From: Kitasatospora azatica KCTC 9699
Lineage (GTDB): Bacteria > Actinomycetota > Actinomycetes > Streptomycetales > Streptomycetaceae
Direction: 5' to 3'
Assembly: GCF_000744785.1 (NCBI RefSeq)
Contig: NZ_JQMO01000003.1
Location: forward strand, 3,224,001-3,288,000
Length of the DNA stretch: 64,000 nucleotides
In this document: one piece after another, positions 33,718 to 41,531 of the stretch
Layout: the number at the start of each line of letters is the position of its first letter
How positions within the stretch are numbered: position 1 is the stretch's first letter
Translations under genes and position numbers: made by a program
The notes under the pieces: model-generated
What the model was told of the DNA's origin: nothing
The model's input: only the letters and a program-made list of their open reading frames with translations
Databases searched by the model: none

Positions 33718-35586
33718 GTGGACACCAGAACACCTCGGCGCCCAAGGCAGGGCGGAGCGGCAGGAATAGAGGCCGAGCCCGGCCTCAGCACCGTCAAGGT
33801 GCCGAGCGATCCGGCCCGGCTCAGCAGTACCCAGGTCAGTTTCCGGGTCAGGCTGGCGGCCCCGGTCCCGCCGATGATCGATGCTCCGCCGTTGACGGCC
33901 GCGCCGTACGCGGACTCCTTCGGTCGGCCGTACTCGGCGTTCAGCTACGGCGGGCGGCCCGGGCTGGTCCGGGCCGGCCTCGCGGACAGCGGTGGCCGGA
34001 GCGCCGCCGGGACGTCGAGCGGCGCGGCCCGGCGCAAGGGCAGGGTCACCGCGGTGACCTGGAGCGGCCAGGCGGCGCCCGGCGACCTGGCGGCCACGCA
34101 GCTGCTGGACGCGGTGCGGCTGAACACCGTGCCGAGCCCGGCGGGCGCCACCGTCGGCGGCGGCTCCTCGGTGGGGGGCTCGGTCGGCCAGCCCTCCGTC
34201 GGCCAGTCCTCGGTCGGCCTGGCCGACCCGGAGGCGACCCAGCCCATGGAGTTGCCCGGCTGGGACTCGCCGCCCTCCGGCGGCGGGTACGGCTACGGCG
34301 GCCCGGGCCGGTACGGGCGCGGCGCGGCGGTGCCGCGCCAGCCGCACGGCGGCTCCGGCAGCGGTGGCTCCCTCGGCGGTCCCGGTTCGGGCTCCGGCTC
34401 GAACGCCGACCGTCCCGAGTCCCGGGTGCGACCCGTGCGCCCCGGCTGGAAGCCGAGCGGTGAGCTGCCCGAGCACTCCGCGGCGGCCGCGCTGGCCGGC
34501 GAGTCGAGCCGGCACGCCTGGTACCCGGGGCGGCGGGTCGACCTCGGTCTGGTCCTGCTCCCGCTGCGTCTGCTGCTCGGCTCGCTCTCCGTCTACGCCG
34601 GGTTCAGCAAGCTCTGCGACCCGGTGTACTTCGACGGCGGCAACCGCGGCTCGATGATGCGCTGGCTGGCCTCGCTGCACCCGTGGAAGGTGGCCCAGCC
34701 GCTGCTGGACTTCGCCATGGAGCACCCGGTCGGCGCGGGTCTCGGGGTGGCCTTCACCGAGGTCGTGGTCGGCGTGCTCACGCTCTTCGGCCTCTGGCAG
34801 CGGCTGGCCGCCGGGGCCTCGATGGCGCTCTACGCGGTGCTGCTCTTCACCGTCAGCTGGCGGTCCGTGCCGGTCTACGACACGCCCGACCTGATCTTCC
34901 TGGCGGCGTGGAGCCCGCTGCTGATGGCCGGTGCGCCGTTCGCCTCGCTGGACGGCCGTCTCGCCCTGGAGGCCTGGCGCCGGTACGGGCCGCAGGCACC
35001 GAAGGCGGTGCGTCGCCGGGTGCTGCGGCGCGGCACCGTGGTGGCCACCGTGGTGATCGGCCTGACCCTGCTCACCGGCTCGACGCTGGGCGCCGCGGTG
35101 CGCACCGGCGGCCGTCCGCAGCCCGGTGGGCCCCAGCCGTCCACCGACTACGGCACGCCGGTCTGGCCGGCCACCTCCAGCCCGGGAGCGCCGCGCACAC
35201 CCGGTGCCTCCGCGCCGGCCACCACGCCGTCCGCCAGCGGATCGGCCTCGCCATCCGCCCCGCCCTCACCCTCGGCGGCGGCCAAGAGTCCGAAGCCGCA
35301 CCCGTCCTCCTCCACCCGCAGTGGAGCCACCGACACGACCGGCGGCTCCTCCGGCCAGAGCGGCAGTTCGAATGCGGGCACGCCGACCGGGTCGGCCAGC
35401 ACGTCGGCCGGATCCGGCTCGGCCCCGGGCAGCTCGCCCGCCGGATCGGGCAACCGGGCGCCCAAGCCGAGCCCCAGCAGCGGGCTGATCGGCGGGGTGC
35501 TGGGCAGCGGTCCGCCGGCCGCCGTGCAACTCCCGTCGCTGGGCATGCCGTTGGGGGGTCACCGGCCGTCGGGGGCGGTCGTCTGA
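33718..35586 (+). CDS. DoxX-family membrane protein with long disordered tails
   Basis: Up to 622 residues. The first ~265 are low-complexity Gly/Ser/Pro/Gln. Then a DoxX four-helix core: VLLPLRLLLGSLSVYAGFSK, GAGLGVAFTEVVVGVLTLFG, AGASMALYAVLLFTVSWRS and DLIFLAAWSPLLMAG. One further helix (TVVATVVIGLTLLTGSTLGA) precedes a ~170-residue Ser/Pro/Gly extracellular tail. The start is uncertain: GTG 33718 has GAGGGG directly abutting. Follows rlmB as in other streptomycetes. DoxX proteins link to thiol/redox stress, but no role is proven here. Confidence 0.75.
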   Translation: MDTRTPRRPRQGGAAGIEAEPGLSTVKVPSDPARLSSTQVSFRVRLAAPVPPMIDAPPLTAAPYADSFGRPYSAFSYGGRPGLVRAGLADSGGRSAAGTSSGAARRKGRVTAVTWSGQAAPGDLAATQLLDAVRLNTVPSPAGATVGGGSSVGGSVGQPSVGQSSVGLADPEATQPMELPGWDSPPSGGGYGYGGPGRYGRGAAVPRQPHGGSGSGGSLGGPGSGSGSNADRPESRVRPVRPGWKPSGELPEHSAAAALAGESSRHAWYPGRRVDLGLVLLPLRLLLGSLSVYAGFSKLCDPVYFDGGNRGSMMRWLASLHPWKVAQPLLDFAMEHPVGAGLGVAFTEVVVGVLTLFGLWQRLAAGASMALYAVLLFTVSWRSVPVYDTPDLIFLAAWSPLLMAGAPFASLDGRLALEAWRRYGPQAPKAVRRRVLRRGTVVATVVIGLTLLTGSTLGAAVRTGGRPQPGGPQPSTDYGTPVWPATSSPGAPRTPGASAPATTPSASGSASPSAPPSPSAAAKSPKPHPSSSTRSGATDTTGGSSGQSGSSNAGTPTGSASTSAGSGSAPGSSPAGSGNRAPKPSPSSGLIGGVLGSGPPAAVQLPSLGMPLGGHRPSGAVV

Positions 35587-35717
35587 CGCCTAATCGGCGC
35601 GTTGGTACGGCGGCGCGTTGGTACGTCGGTTCGCCGGCACTGTGGGTGGCTGTCCCCGGATGAGCGGACAGCCACCCACAGGCATGAGCGGTGGGCTGCT
35701 CCGAGGGGGCGGCCGGT

Positions 35718-36455
35718 TCAGCCCGCCCAGGAGGCGAGCTCCTTGGCCGCCTCGGTGAGGTCCTTGGCCGTGTCGATGGCCCGCCAGTAGACGCCCTGCG
35801 GGAGCTGGTAGCCCGCCAGCCGCTTGGCCCGGGCGAGCTGCGGGAAAGTGGTGCGCTCATGGTCGCCGACGTCGGGCAGCAGCTCGGTGAAGCCGGGGGC
35901 GAAGACGTACAGGCCCGCGTTGATCAGGAAGGGCGAGGGCGGCGCCTCGATGAAGTCCAGCACGTTGCCGAACTGGTCGGTCTCCACCGCGCCCCAGGGG
36001 ATCCGCGGCCGGGCCAGCGCGAGCGTGGCCAGCGCGTCCCGCTCGTGGTGGAAGGCGGCCATCTCGCGCAGGCTGAACCGCGTCCAGATGTCGCCATTGG
36101 TCGCGTACCAGGGCTCGGCCGGGCGCGGCAGGGCCTTCGCCGCGTACTTCAACCCGCCGCCGCGGCCCAGCGGTTCGACCTCCACCACGGTGCTCACCCG
36201 GAGCGGAAGATCGGCCTGGTCCAGCCAGTCCTGCAGCACTTCGGCCAGATGGCCGCAGGAGATCACCACGTCTGTCACGCCTTCGGCTGCCAGCCAGGCG
36301 AGTTGGTGTCCGACGATCGGCGTACCCGTGCCGGGGATCTCGACCAGCGGCTTGGGGCGGTCATCGGTGTAGGGACGCAGCCGGGAGCCCTGTCCGCCGG
36401 CCAGGATCACGGCCTGCGTGACGGGAGGAGTACTAGAGCGCTCGTAGCCAGTCAT
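35718..36455 (-). CDS. NDP-sugar nucleotidyltransferase family protein
   Basis: 245 residues. Rossmann-like NTP-transferase: nucleotide loop AVILAGGQGSRLRPYTDDRPKPLVEI (GGxGxRLxPxT and KPLVE), TNGDIWTRF (metal Asp), FLINAGLYVFAPG and YWRAIDTAKDL. Makes an NDP-sugar from sugar phosphate; the sugar cannot be told. No added hexapeptide domain. Leaderless -10 box upstream. Confidence 0.85.
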   Translation of the reverse strand: MTGYERSSTPPVTQAVILAGGQGSRLRPYTDDRPKPLVEIPGTGTPIVGHQLAWLAAEGVTDVVISCGHLAEVLQDWLDQADLPLRVSTVVEVEPLGRGGGLKYAAKALPRPAEPWYATNGDIWTRFSLREMAAFHHERDALATLALARPRIPWGAVETDQFGNVLDFIEAPPSPFLINAGLYVFAPGFTELLPDVGDHERTTFPQLARAKRLAGYQLPQGVYWRAIDTAKDLTEAAKELASWAG

Positions 36456-36461
36456 GGGGGC

Positions 36462-36467
36462 AGGATA
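36462..36467 (-). promoter_or_regulatory. -10 box of leaderless nucleotidyltransferase gene
   Basis: Minus-strand TATCCT, 6 nt, ATG at 36455; no Shine-Dalgarno. Confidence 0.45.
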
Positions 36468-36601
36468 GGCCCGTACGACCGGCTGACGGCGTACCTCGGC
36501 GGGGCTCGCACCGCCCCGGGGCTAGTTCGGTCCTACTTCGGCCCCGGGAGCCGGATCAGCCTGCGATGCCGACGGCGAACGGCCCGCGATGCCCCTGGTG
36601 A

Positions 36602-37057
36602 TCAGCCCGCGATGCCTGCGGCGAACGATCCGTCGCAGACCGGGCGGGCGAAGGACCGGGCTCGCTGCGCGTCGCCCTGGTACTTCTTCAGCGCGGCCTG
36701 GCCCAACTCCTTGGCCAGCGTGCTGCAGTACGGGGTCAGCGAGGGCTGCTCGCGCATGGTGCGCTCCAGCAGGTCCAGCGCCGACCCGGCGCCGCGGCTG
36801 CGCAGCTCCTCCATCAGGTCCGCGCGCAGCGCGTCCTGCGGGGCCAGGCCCGGATGCTGGGCGGCAGTTGAGCTGCCGGTGGATGCGGTCCTGCCGATGC
36901 CTGGTCCGGCGCCGCTCGCGGCGGCGACCACCTGCTGGTCGTCCCCGACGGGCGGGGCCCAGGCGACCCGGGTCACGGCGAGGGTGCCGGTGGTCACCAG
37001 GATCACGGGCAGGGTGAGGGCGATGGTCTGGCCGATGCGGCGAACGAGCTGCTTCAC
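36602..37057 (-). CDS. Small exported or membrane-anchored protein
   Basis: 151 residues, not recognised. N-terminal KQLVRRIGQTIALTLPVILV then TTGTLAVTRVAWA is a signal peptide or anchor. An Ala/Gly/Ser linker follows, then a helical domain with two Cys (PYCSTLAK and ARPVCDGSF) that could form an extracytoplasmic disulphide. GTG start, leaderless -10 upstream. Lies between the nucleotidyltransferase and msiK, a conserved streptomycete arrangement. Confidence 0.65.
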   Translation of the reverse strand: MKQLVRRIGQTIALTLPVILVTTGTLAVTRVAWAPPVGDDQQVVAAASGAGPGIGRTASTGSSTAAQHPGLAPQDALRADLMEELRSRGAGSALDLLERTMREQPSLTPYCSTLAKELGQAALKKYQGDAQRARSFARPVCDGSFAAGIAG

Positions 37058-37064
37058 GCCTGTG

Positions 37065-37070
37065 AGGTTA
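37065..37070 (-). promoter_or_regulatory. -10 box of leaderless exported-protein gene
   Basis: Minus-strand TAACCT, 7 nt, GTG at 37057. Confidence 0.4.
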
Positions 37071-37125
37071 GCGCCGCGTGAGGGTGCGCGGACACCGAGT
37101 CACACGGACGAGTGACGAAGCACCG

Positions 37126-37155
37126 AGCCCCGCCGGACGGGTGTCCGACGGGGCT
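37126..37155 (-). terminator. Terminator of msiK
   Basis: 13-bp stem with one mismatch (arms 37126-37138 and 37143-37155), loop GGGT, just past the msiK stop. Confidence 0.65.
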
Positions 37156-37182
37156 GCGGCAGGTGTTCTAGAGCCTGGGGCC

Positions 37183-38274
37183 TCAGGCGCTCAGGCGGGC
37201 ACCCGTGGTGGTGGAGAAGACGTGGGTCTCGCCACCGGTCGGGACCACGTGGATGGTCTCGCCCTTCTGCGGGATCTGCCGGCCGTGCACGCGCACGACG
37301 ATGTCCTTGTCCTCGCCGCTCACCTTGGTGGTGCCGTAGACGAAGCCGTCGGCGCCGAGCTCCTCGACCACGTTGACGGTCACGGCCACGCCCTCGATGC
37401 CGCCCTCGGGGACGATCTGGAAGTGCTCGGGGCGGATGCCGACCGTGACGTTCTTGTCGCTGCCGGCGCCGGCCAGGTGCTCGCGGTCGATGTTGATGAC
37501 CGAGCCGCCGAACTTCACGCCGCCGTCCACCAGCGGGACGTCGACCAGGTTCATCGCGGGCGAGCCGATGAAGCCGGCCACGAAGACGTTGGCGGGCTTG
37601 TCGTACATCCGGCGCGGGGTGTCGACCTGCTGCAGCAGACCGTCCTTGAGCACCGCGACGCGGTCGCCCATGGTCATGGCCTCGGTCTGGTCGTGCGTCA
37701 CGTACACCGTGGTGATGCCCAGGCGGCGCTGCAGGCCGGCGATCTGGGTACGGGTGGAGACGCGGAGCTTGGCGTCCAGGTTGGACAGCGGCTCGTCCAT
37801 CAGGAAGACCTGCGGCTCGCGGACGATCGCGCGACCCATCGCGACACGCTGGCGCTGACCACCGGAGAGCGCCTTCGGCTTGCGGTCCAGGTACTGGGTG
37901 AGGTCGAGGATCTTCGCGGCCTCCTCCACCTTCTGGCGGATCTCGGCCTTGTTGACGCCGGCGATCTTGAGCGCGAAGCCCATGTTGTCGGCCACCGTCA
38001 TGTGGGGGTAGAGCGCGTAGTTCTGGAACACCATCGCGATGTCCCGGTCCTTCGGCGGCAGGTGCGTGACGTCGCGGTCGCCGATCCGGATGACGCCGCC
38101 GTTGACGTCCTCCAGGCCGGCCAGCATCCGCAGGCTGGTCGACTTGCCGCAGCCCGAGGGGCCGACGAGGACGAGGAACTCGCCGTCCTCGATGTGCAGG
38201 TCCAGCGCGTCCACCGCGGGCTTGTCGCCACCGGGGTAGAGCCGGGTCGCCTTGTCGTAGGTCACAGAAGCCAT
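37183..38274 (-). CDS. msiK: Multiple-sugar ABC importer ATPase
   Basis: 363 residues, the shared ATPase that energises many sugar ABC permeases (maltose, cellobiose, chitobiose). Walker A VGPSGCGKSTSLRML, Q-loop FQNYALYPHMTV, signature ALSGGQRQRVAMGRAI, Walker B VFLMDEPLSNLDA, H-loop YVTHDQTEAM. A C-terminal MalK-type OB/TOBE regulatory domain has VGIRPEHF and FVYGTTK. No permease genes nearby, as expected for the orphan MsiK. ATG 38274 has GAAGGAGAG. A DasR-type operator lies upstream. Confidence 0.9.
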   Translation of the reverse strand: MASVTYDKATRLYPGGDKPAVDALDLHIEDGEFLVLVGPSGCGKSTSLRMLAGLEDVNGGVIRIGDRDVTHLPPKDRDIAMVFQNYALYPHMTVADNMGFALKIAGVNKAEIRQKVEEAAKILDLTQYLDRKPKALSGGQRQRVAMGRAIVREPQVFLMDEPLSNLDAKLRVSTRTQIAGLQRRLGITTVYVTHDQTEAMTMGDRVAVLKDGLLQQVDTPRRMYDKPANVFVAGFIGSPAMNLVDVPLVDGGVKFGGSVINIDREHLAGAGSDKNVTVGIRPEHFQIVPEGGIEGVAVTVNVVEELGADGFVYGTTKVSGEDKDIVVRVHGRQIPQKGETIHVVPTGGETHVFSTTTGARLSA

Positions 38275-38348
38275 GGCTGTGCTCTCCTTCACCGGCAGGA
38301 ACGTGCCGGACGATCCGAGTAAAGGGTCGGGTTGTCCGCCGCCTCTCA

Positions 38349-38364
38349 AGTGGTCTGGACCACT
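38349..38364. promoter_or_regulatory. DasR-type operator (dre) upstream of msiK
   Basis: AGTGGTCTGGACCACT, two perfect 7-bp arms around TG, 75 bp before the msiK ATG. Differs at two positions from the published dre consensus ACTGGTCTAGACCACT of the GlcNAc-responsive repressor DasR. Confidence 0.65.
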
Positions 38365-38497
38365 GAAGAGTCGACTTGGCCTGAGGGTACCTGGACATTC
38401 GTCCGATTGTCAGCCCCCCTGGCCCGCCCAATCCATACCAGTCCGGTCACGCGCCCCCACCCCGCTAATCCGCCGCCACACCCCCCACCGCGCCCGG

Positions 38498-38503
38498 TAG
38501 ACT
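38498..38503 (+). promoter_or_regulatory. Candidate -10 of tRNA-Thr
   Basis: TAGACT, 42 bp before the tRNA 5' end; no convincing -35. Confidence 0.35.
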
Positions 38504-38545
38504 GCCACCCGGTGCCGCCGTGGCCTCGCCGCGGACGGCTACCGT

Positions 38546-38619
38546 GCCTCCTTAGCTCAGCTGGCCAGAGCACCGCTCTTGTAAAGCGGGGGTCGTCGGT
38601 TCGAACCCGACAGGGGGCT
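38546..38619 (+). tRNA. tRNA-Thr (anticodon TGT)
   Basis: 74 nt. Acceptor GCCTCCT pairs with AGGGGGC; D-loop AGCTCAGCTGGCCAGAGC; anticodon loop CTTGTAA gives UGU (reads ACA). T arm CGTCGGTTCGAACCCGACA is intact. CCA is not encoded. The 3' half is the att core of the inserted element, so the gene remains whole after integration. Confidence 0.93.
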
Positions 38620-40269
38620 CACCGCGCCACCCCGGATGAGCTGCAGCTTTGGCCGTCTGGGAGCTCCGTCACCGGCCTCGGACGACTCGTCCGGGGCCGT
38701 TTGCGTGAGCGATGCGTGAGCGGATGGCGGGGTCGTGGGGGATGCCGGGGTGGACTCAGTAACCCTGCGCGGCTTGTTGGCGCGAGGGACGAGGCGGGCC
38801 GCCGCCTCGGCGATGGCGCGGTCCACCTGCGGGAGCAGGGTCGTGTAGGTGTCCGAGGTGATGCCGATCGAGGAGTGGCCGAGCATCTCCTTGATCGTGT
38901 GGAGGTCCGCGCCCGCTGCGTGAGCGAGGCTCGCCGCGCCGTGGCGGAGGTCGTGCAGGCGGATCGGCGGGAGGCCGGCCTCCTCGGCCAGTTCGCGGAA
39001 GCGGTCGGTCACGGCGGTCGGGTGCAGCCACTCGCCGTTCTCCTTGGTGAAGACCCGGCCGGTCTCGACCCAGGCGTCGCCCCACTGCTCGCGGTCGGCC
39101 CGCTGCCGCTCGCGGTGCGCCTCCAGGACGGCCACGGTCTCGGAGTCGAGGGCGATGGTGCGGGCGCCCGCGTCGGTCTTGGGATCGTCCTCGTAGACCG
39201 CCCAGCCATCCACGACGAGTTGCTTGGCCACGGTGAGGAGCTCGGCCTTCAGGTTGGTGTCGGCCCACCGCTGGCCGCACGCCTCGCCCCGCCGAAGCCC
39301 TCGGAAGGTGATCAGGTGGAACAGCGCGTAGAGGCGGTCCTCGGCGGCCTGGTCGAGGAACAGACCCGTCTGCTCCGGGGTCCAGACCATCACTGGGGAC
39401 GGCCGCTCGCCGGTGAGCTCCCAGTGCTCGATCCGCTCCTCTGTCCACACGAGCGGCTTCGGGCGCTTGGCGGTCTCCAGCTCGACGTGGGAGGCCGGGT
39501 TGAAGGTGATGATCTGTCGTCGGATCGCGGCGTTGAGGCCGGCTCTGAGCGTGGCGCGGATGCGCTGGCAGGTCGACGCGCTGACGGTCCGCCGGAACGG
39601 TTCCATCCCGGCGATGGCGGCCTTGAGAGCCTTGCGCTTCGCGCGGAACTCCTGTCCCTTCCAAGGGATCTGGGCGAGTTCGGCGATGGCGGCTCGCCGC
39701 TGGGCATTCGCCTCGACAATCTCGACGTTCTCCTCCTCGATGGCTGCGAACATCTCCTCCAGGTGCCGGACTCGGAGGCGGTCGAGACGGATGTGGCCGA
39801 TCCGCGGCTTGATGTAGAGCCGAATGCTGCTCTCGTCTCGGCTGATCGCGGTCTGGCGGCCGCGCTTGCCCGCCAGCCACTGGTCGATCCACTCGCCGAC
39901 GGTCAGCCGGTTTTGTAGGTCCTGCCCGGATGCGAGCCGGCGCCTGGTCTCCTCGACATCGGGCACGGGGGCCTTCTCGCGAGCGACCTTCTCCAGCAGA
40001 TCGGCTATCTGTGCGAGTCCCTCGGGATCGTCCGCGTCCGGGATGTGCAGCAGCTCGCGGACCTGGTCGAGATCGGCCTGCGCGGCCTTGCGGGATTCGT
40101 AGCCGGAGCGGTTGAAGGACCGGCGTGAGCCGTCCTCGCGGTTGGGCAGCTCCTGGCGGACCGCGTAGGAACCGTGCTTGCGACTGCTGAGCTTCGGGCA
40201 GGCCTTGCCGAGCGGCTTGCCGGTGTCGGCGCCCCGGCAGTAGCAGCGGTGGTAGGTGGAGCCCTTCAC
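38557..40269 (-). CDS. int: Tyrosine recombinase (integrase)
   Basis: 570 residues from GTG 40269 with GGAGGG at 6 nt. Cys-rich arm-binding start YHRCYCRGADTGKPLGKACP. Catalytic residues: Arg in FRGLRRGEACGQRW (326/327), HDLRHG (H439, R442), LGHSS (H465) and SDTYTTL (Y475). The unusually long C-terminus is read antisense through the att core and into the tRNA gene (SGSNRRPPLYKSGALAS), so its tail depends on integration. Start overlaps the xre stop (GTGA): coupled. Catalyses integration and excision at tRNA-Thr. Confidence 0.92.
   Translation of the reverse strand: MKGSTYHRCYCRGADTGKPLGKACPKLSSRKHGSYAVRQELPNREDGSRRSFNRSGYESRKAAQADLDQVRELLHIPDADDPEGLAQIADLLEKVAREKAPVPDVEETRRRLASGQDLQNRLTVGEWIDQWLAGKRGRQTAISRDESSIRLYIKPRIGHIRLDRLRVRHLEEMFAAIEEENVEIVEANAQRRAAIAELAQIPWKGQEFRAKRKALKAAIAGMEPFRRTVSASTCQRIRATLRAGLNAAIRRQIITFNPASHVELETAKRPKPLVWTEERIEHWELTGERPSPVMVWTPEQTGLFLDQAAEDRLYALFHLITFRGLRRGEACGQRWADTNLKAELLTVAKQLVVDGWAVYEDDPKTDAGARTIALDSETVAVLEAHRERQRADREQWGDAWVETGRVFTKENGEWLHPTAVTDRFRELAEEAGLPPIRLHDLRHGAASLAHAAGADLHTIKEMLGHSSIGITSDTYTTLLPQVDRAIAEAAARLVPRANKPRRVTESTPASPTTPPSAHASLTQTAPDESSEAGDGAPRRPKLQLIRGGAVSPLSGSNRRPPLYKSGALAS
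38577..38620 (+). other. attL core (44 bp)
   Basis: Begins TCTTGTAAAG in the anticodon loop and ends GGGGGCTC one base past the tRNA. Identical to 52050-52093. Confidence 0.9.
38703..38724 (+). repeat. 22-bp terminal repeat, left copy (candidate integrase arm site)
   Basis: Contains GCGTGAGCG twice at 11-bp spacing. Identical to 51915-51936, same orientation; lies within the int 3' region, 83 bp from attL. Confidence 0.6.
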
Positions 40270-40889
40270 GGGGTTCCCTCCTTCATCTGGTCGTCCTTGT
40301 GGTCGGTGTCGAGGAATGCGAGGTGGCTGGGGAGCGGAGGGGGAATCAGCCCCAGCCCGCGCATGCGGTGTCGGATCGGCACGAGCTCCGAGCGAACGGT
40401 CTTCACAAGGCGGCCGAACTTGGCTTCGGCGCCGTGCGGCCAGTCCTCCCTCGCGCCGGAGAACTGGAGCTGCCAGGCGTCGTGATGCCCGGTCCGGAGG
40501 CGGTGCTCGACGCCCGCGTACTCGCGGAACACGGCCGCGTCGCCGAAGTCCAGGTCCTCGCCGGTGAACCAGCTGAACGCCGTCCACGGATCTCGGCTCT
40601 CGTGCGGGAGGCAGTCCACGCTGGTGCTCCCGTCGAGCGGGAAGACCAGGGCGGCCGGCGGCGTGTCGACAGCCCTGGCGAGCACGAGCAGCTCCGGGAC
40701 GGTGAGGGTCAGCCGACGCCCGGACTCCCAGTTCGCGATGACGTTGCGCGGGATGGGGTGGCCCAGCTCGTCACAGGCGTCGGCCAGGTCCTGCGCGGTC
40801 ATACCCAGCTCCTTCCGGCACCTACGAACCTCGGCGATCACGGTTCTCGTGACCTGCGCCGACCAAGATTCCACTTCGTCGTGTGTCAT
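40266..40889 (-). CDS. XRE-family regulator of the element
   Basis: 207 residues. HTH in CRKELGMTAQDLADACDELG then HPIPRNVIANWESGRRLTLT. A C-terminal half of unknown fold (WTAFSWFTGEDLDFGDAAVF) is typical of regulators encoded next to actinobacterial element integrases. Upstream of and coupled to int, so it probably sets integrase level. Divergent from the excisionase-like gene. Confidence 0.8.
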   Translation of the reverse strand: MTHDEVESWSAQVTRTVIAEVRRCRKELGMTAQDLADACDELGHPIPRNVIANWESGRRLTLTVPELLVLARAVDTPPAALVFPLDGSTSVDCLPHESRDPWTAFSWFTGEDLDFGDAAVFREYAGVEHRLRTGHHDAWQLQFSGAREDWPHGAEAKFGRLVKTVRSELVPIRHRMRGLGLIPPPLPSHLAFLDTDHKDDQMKEGTP

Positions 40890-40967
40890 ATCGACACTTT
40901 ATTGCGGTGCAAGCTGCTCCTCGATCCCGGACTTCCCGGGGCCGCCGACTGGGGCTCGCCCCTGTGA

Positions 40968-41231
40968 ATGGAGACAGCTGTGCGAACTGAGACGGGCAAC
41001 CAGGAGCTCGCGGGCGTGAGCCGGGCGGAGCTGCTCGCGTTGCCGGCCGCGATCGACCTGGACACCGCCAACCGCGCCATCGGCCTTGGTCGCAGCAAGG
41101 GCTACGAGCTGGCGAGGCGGGACGCCTACCCGTGCCGTGTGCTTCGGCTCGGCAAGAAGTACAGGGTGATCACTGCGGACCTCCTGCGACTGCTGGGCAT
41201 TGACGCCACGGCTGGCGGTGAGGCTGCGTGA
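40968..41231 (+). CDS. Excisionase-like DNA-binding protein
   Basis: 87 residues. A MerR/Xis-type winged HTH: AAIDLDTANRAIGLGRSKGY then ELARRDAYPCRVLRLGKKYR and VITADLLRLLGI. Same position and size as the excisionase genes of streptomycete integrative elements. Likely bends DNA at att sites or acts as a repressor. Confidence 0.7.
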   Translation: METAVRTETGNQELAGVSRAELLALPAAIDLDTANRAIGLGRSKGYELARRDAYPCRVLRLGKKYRVITADLLRLLGIDATAGGEAA

Positions 41232-41531
41232 TCGCGGAGCTGCAGGTGGGCCCAGGGGTTTGTCTGCCGTGAGAGGACGACGACCGGAGCAGTGGATCTT
41301 CCACCAGGGCAGTCGTATCGTCGCGTCGCCCGCCCGTCGTACGGCGGCGCAACCCAGTCCAACCGCCTGCGAGTTGAGCCCGATCAGCTCGTTCCGCCTT
41401 GCAGGCCGGGAAAGCGACGGCCCTCGGTGCTACCAACACCGAGGGCCGGATGAAGTCCCCAGATCAGCGAATCAGTTCAACCGGTGGCAGCGCGACGGTC
41501 CAGGTCGCGTGCCCCAGCGAGGAGCCTCACC
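41232..41531. other. Intergenic region before the DUF3631 gene
   Basis: 300 bp with no supported gene; holds a strong hairpin at 41418-41448 and the ribosome site of the next gene. Confidence 0.5.
41418..41448 (+). terminator. Hairpin upstream of the DUF3631 gene
   Basis: 12-bp stem CGGCCCTCGGTG / complement with a 7-nt loop. It may end xis transcription or attenuate the downstream gene. Confidence 0.6.
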
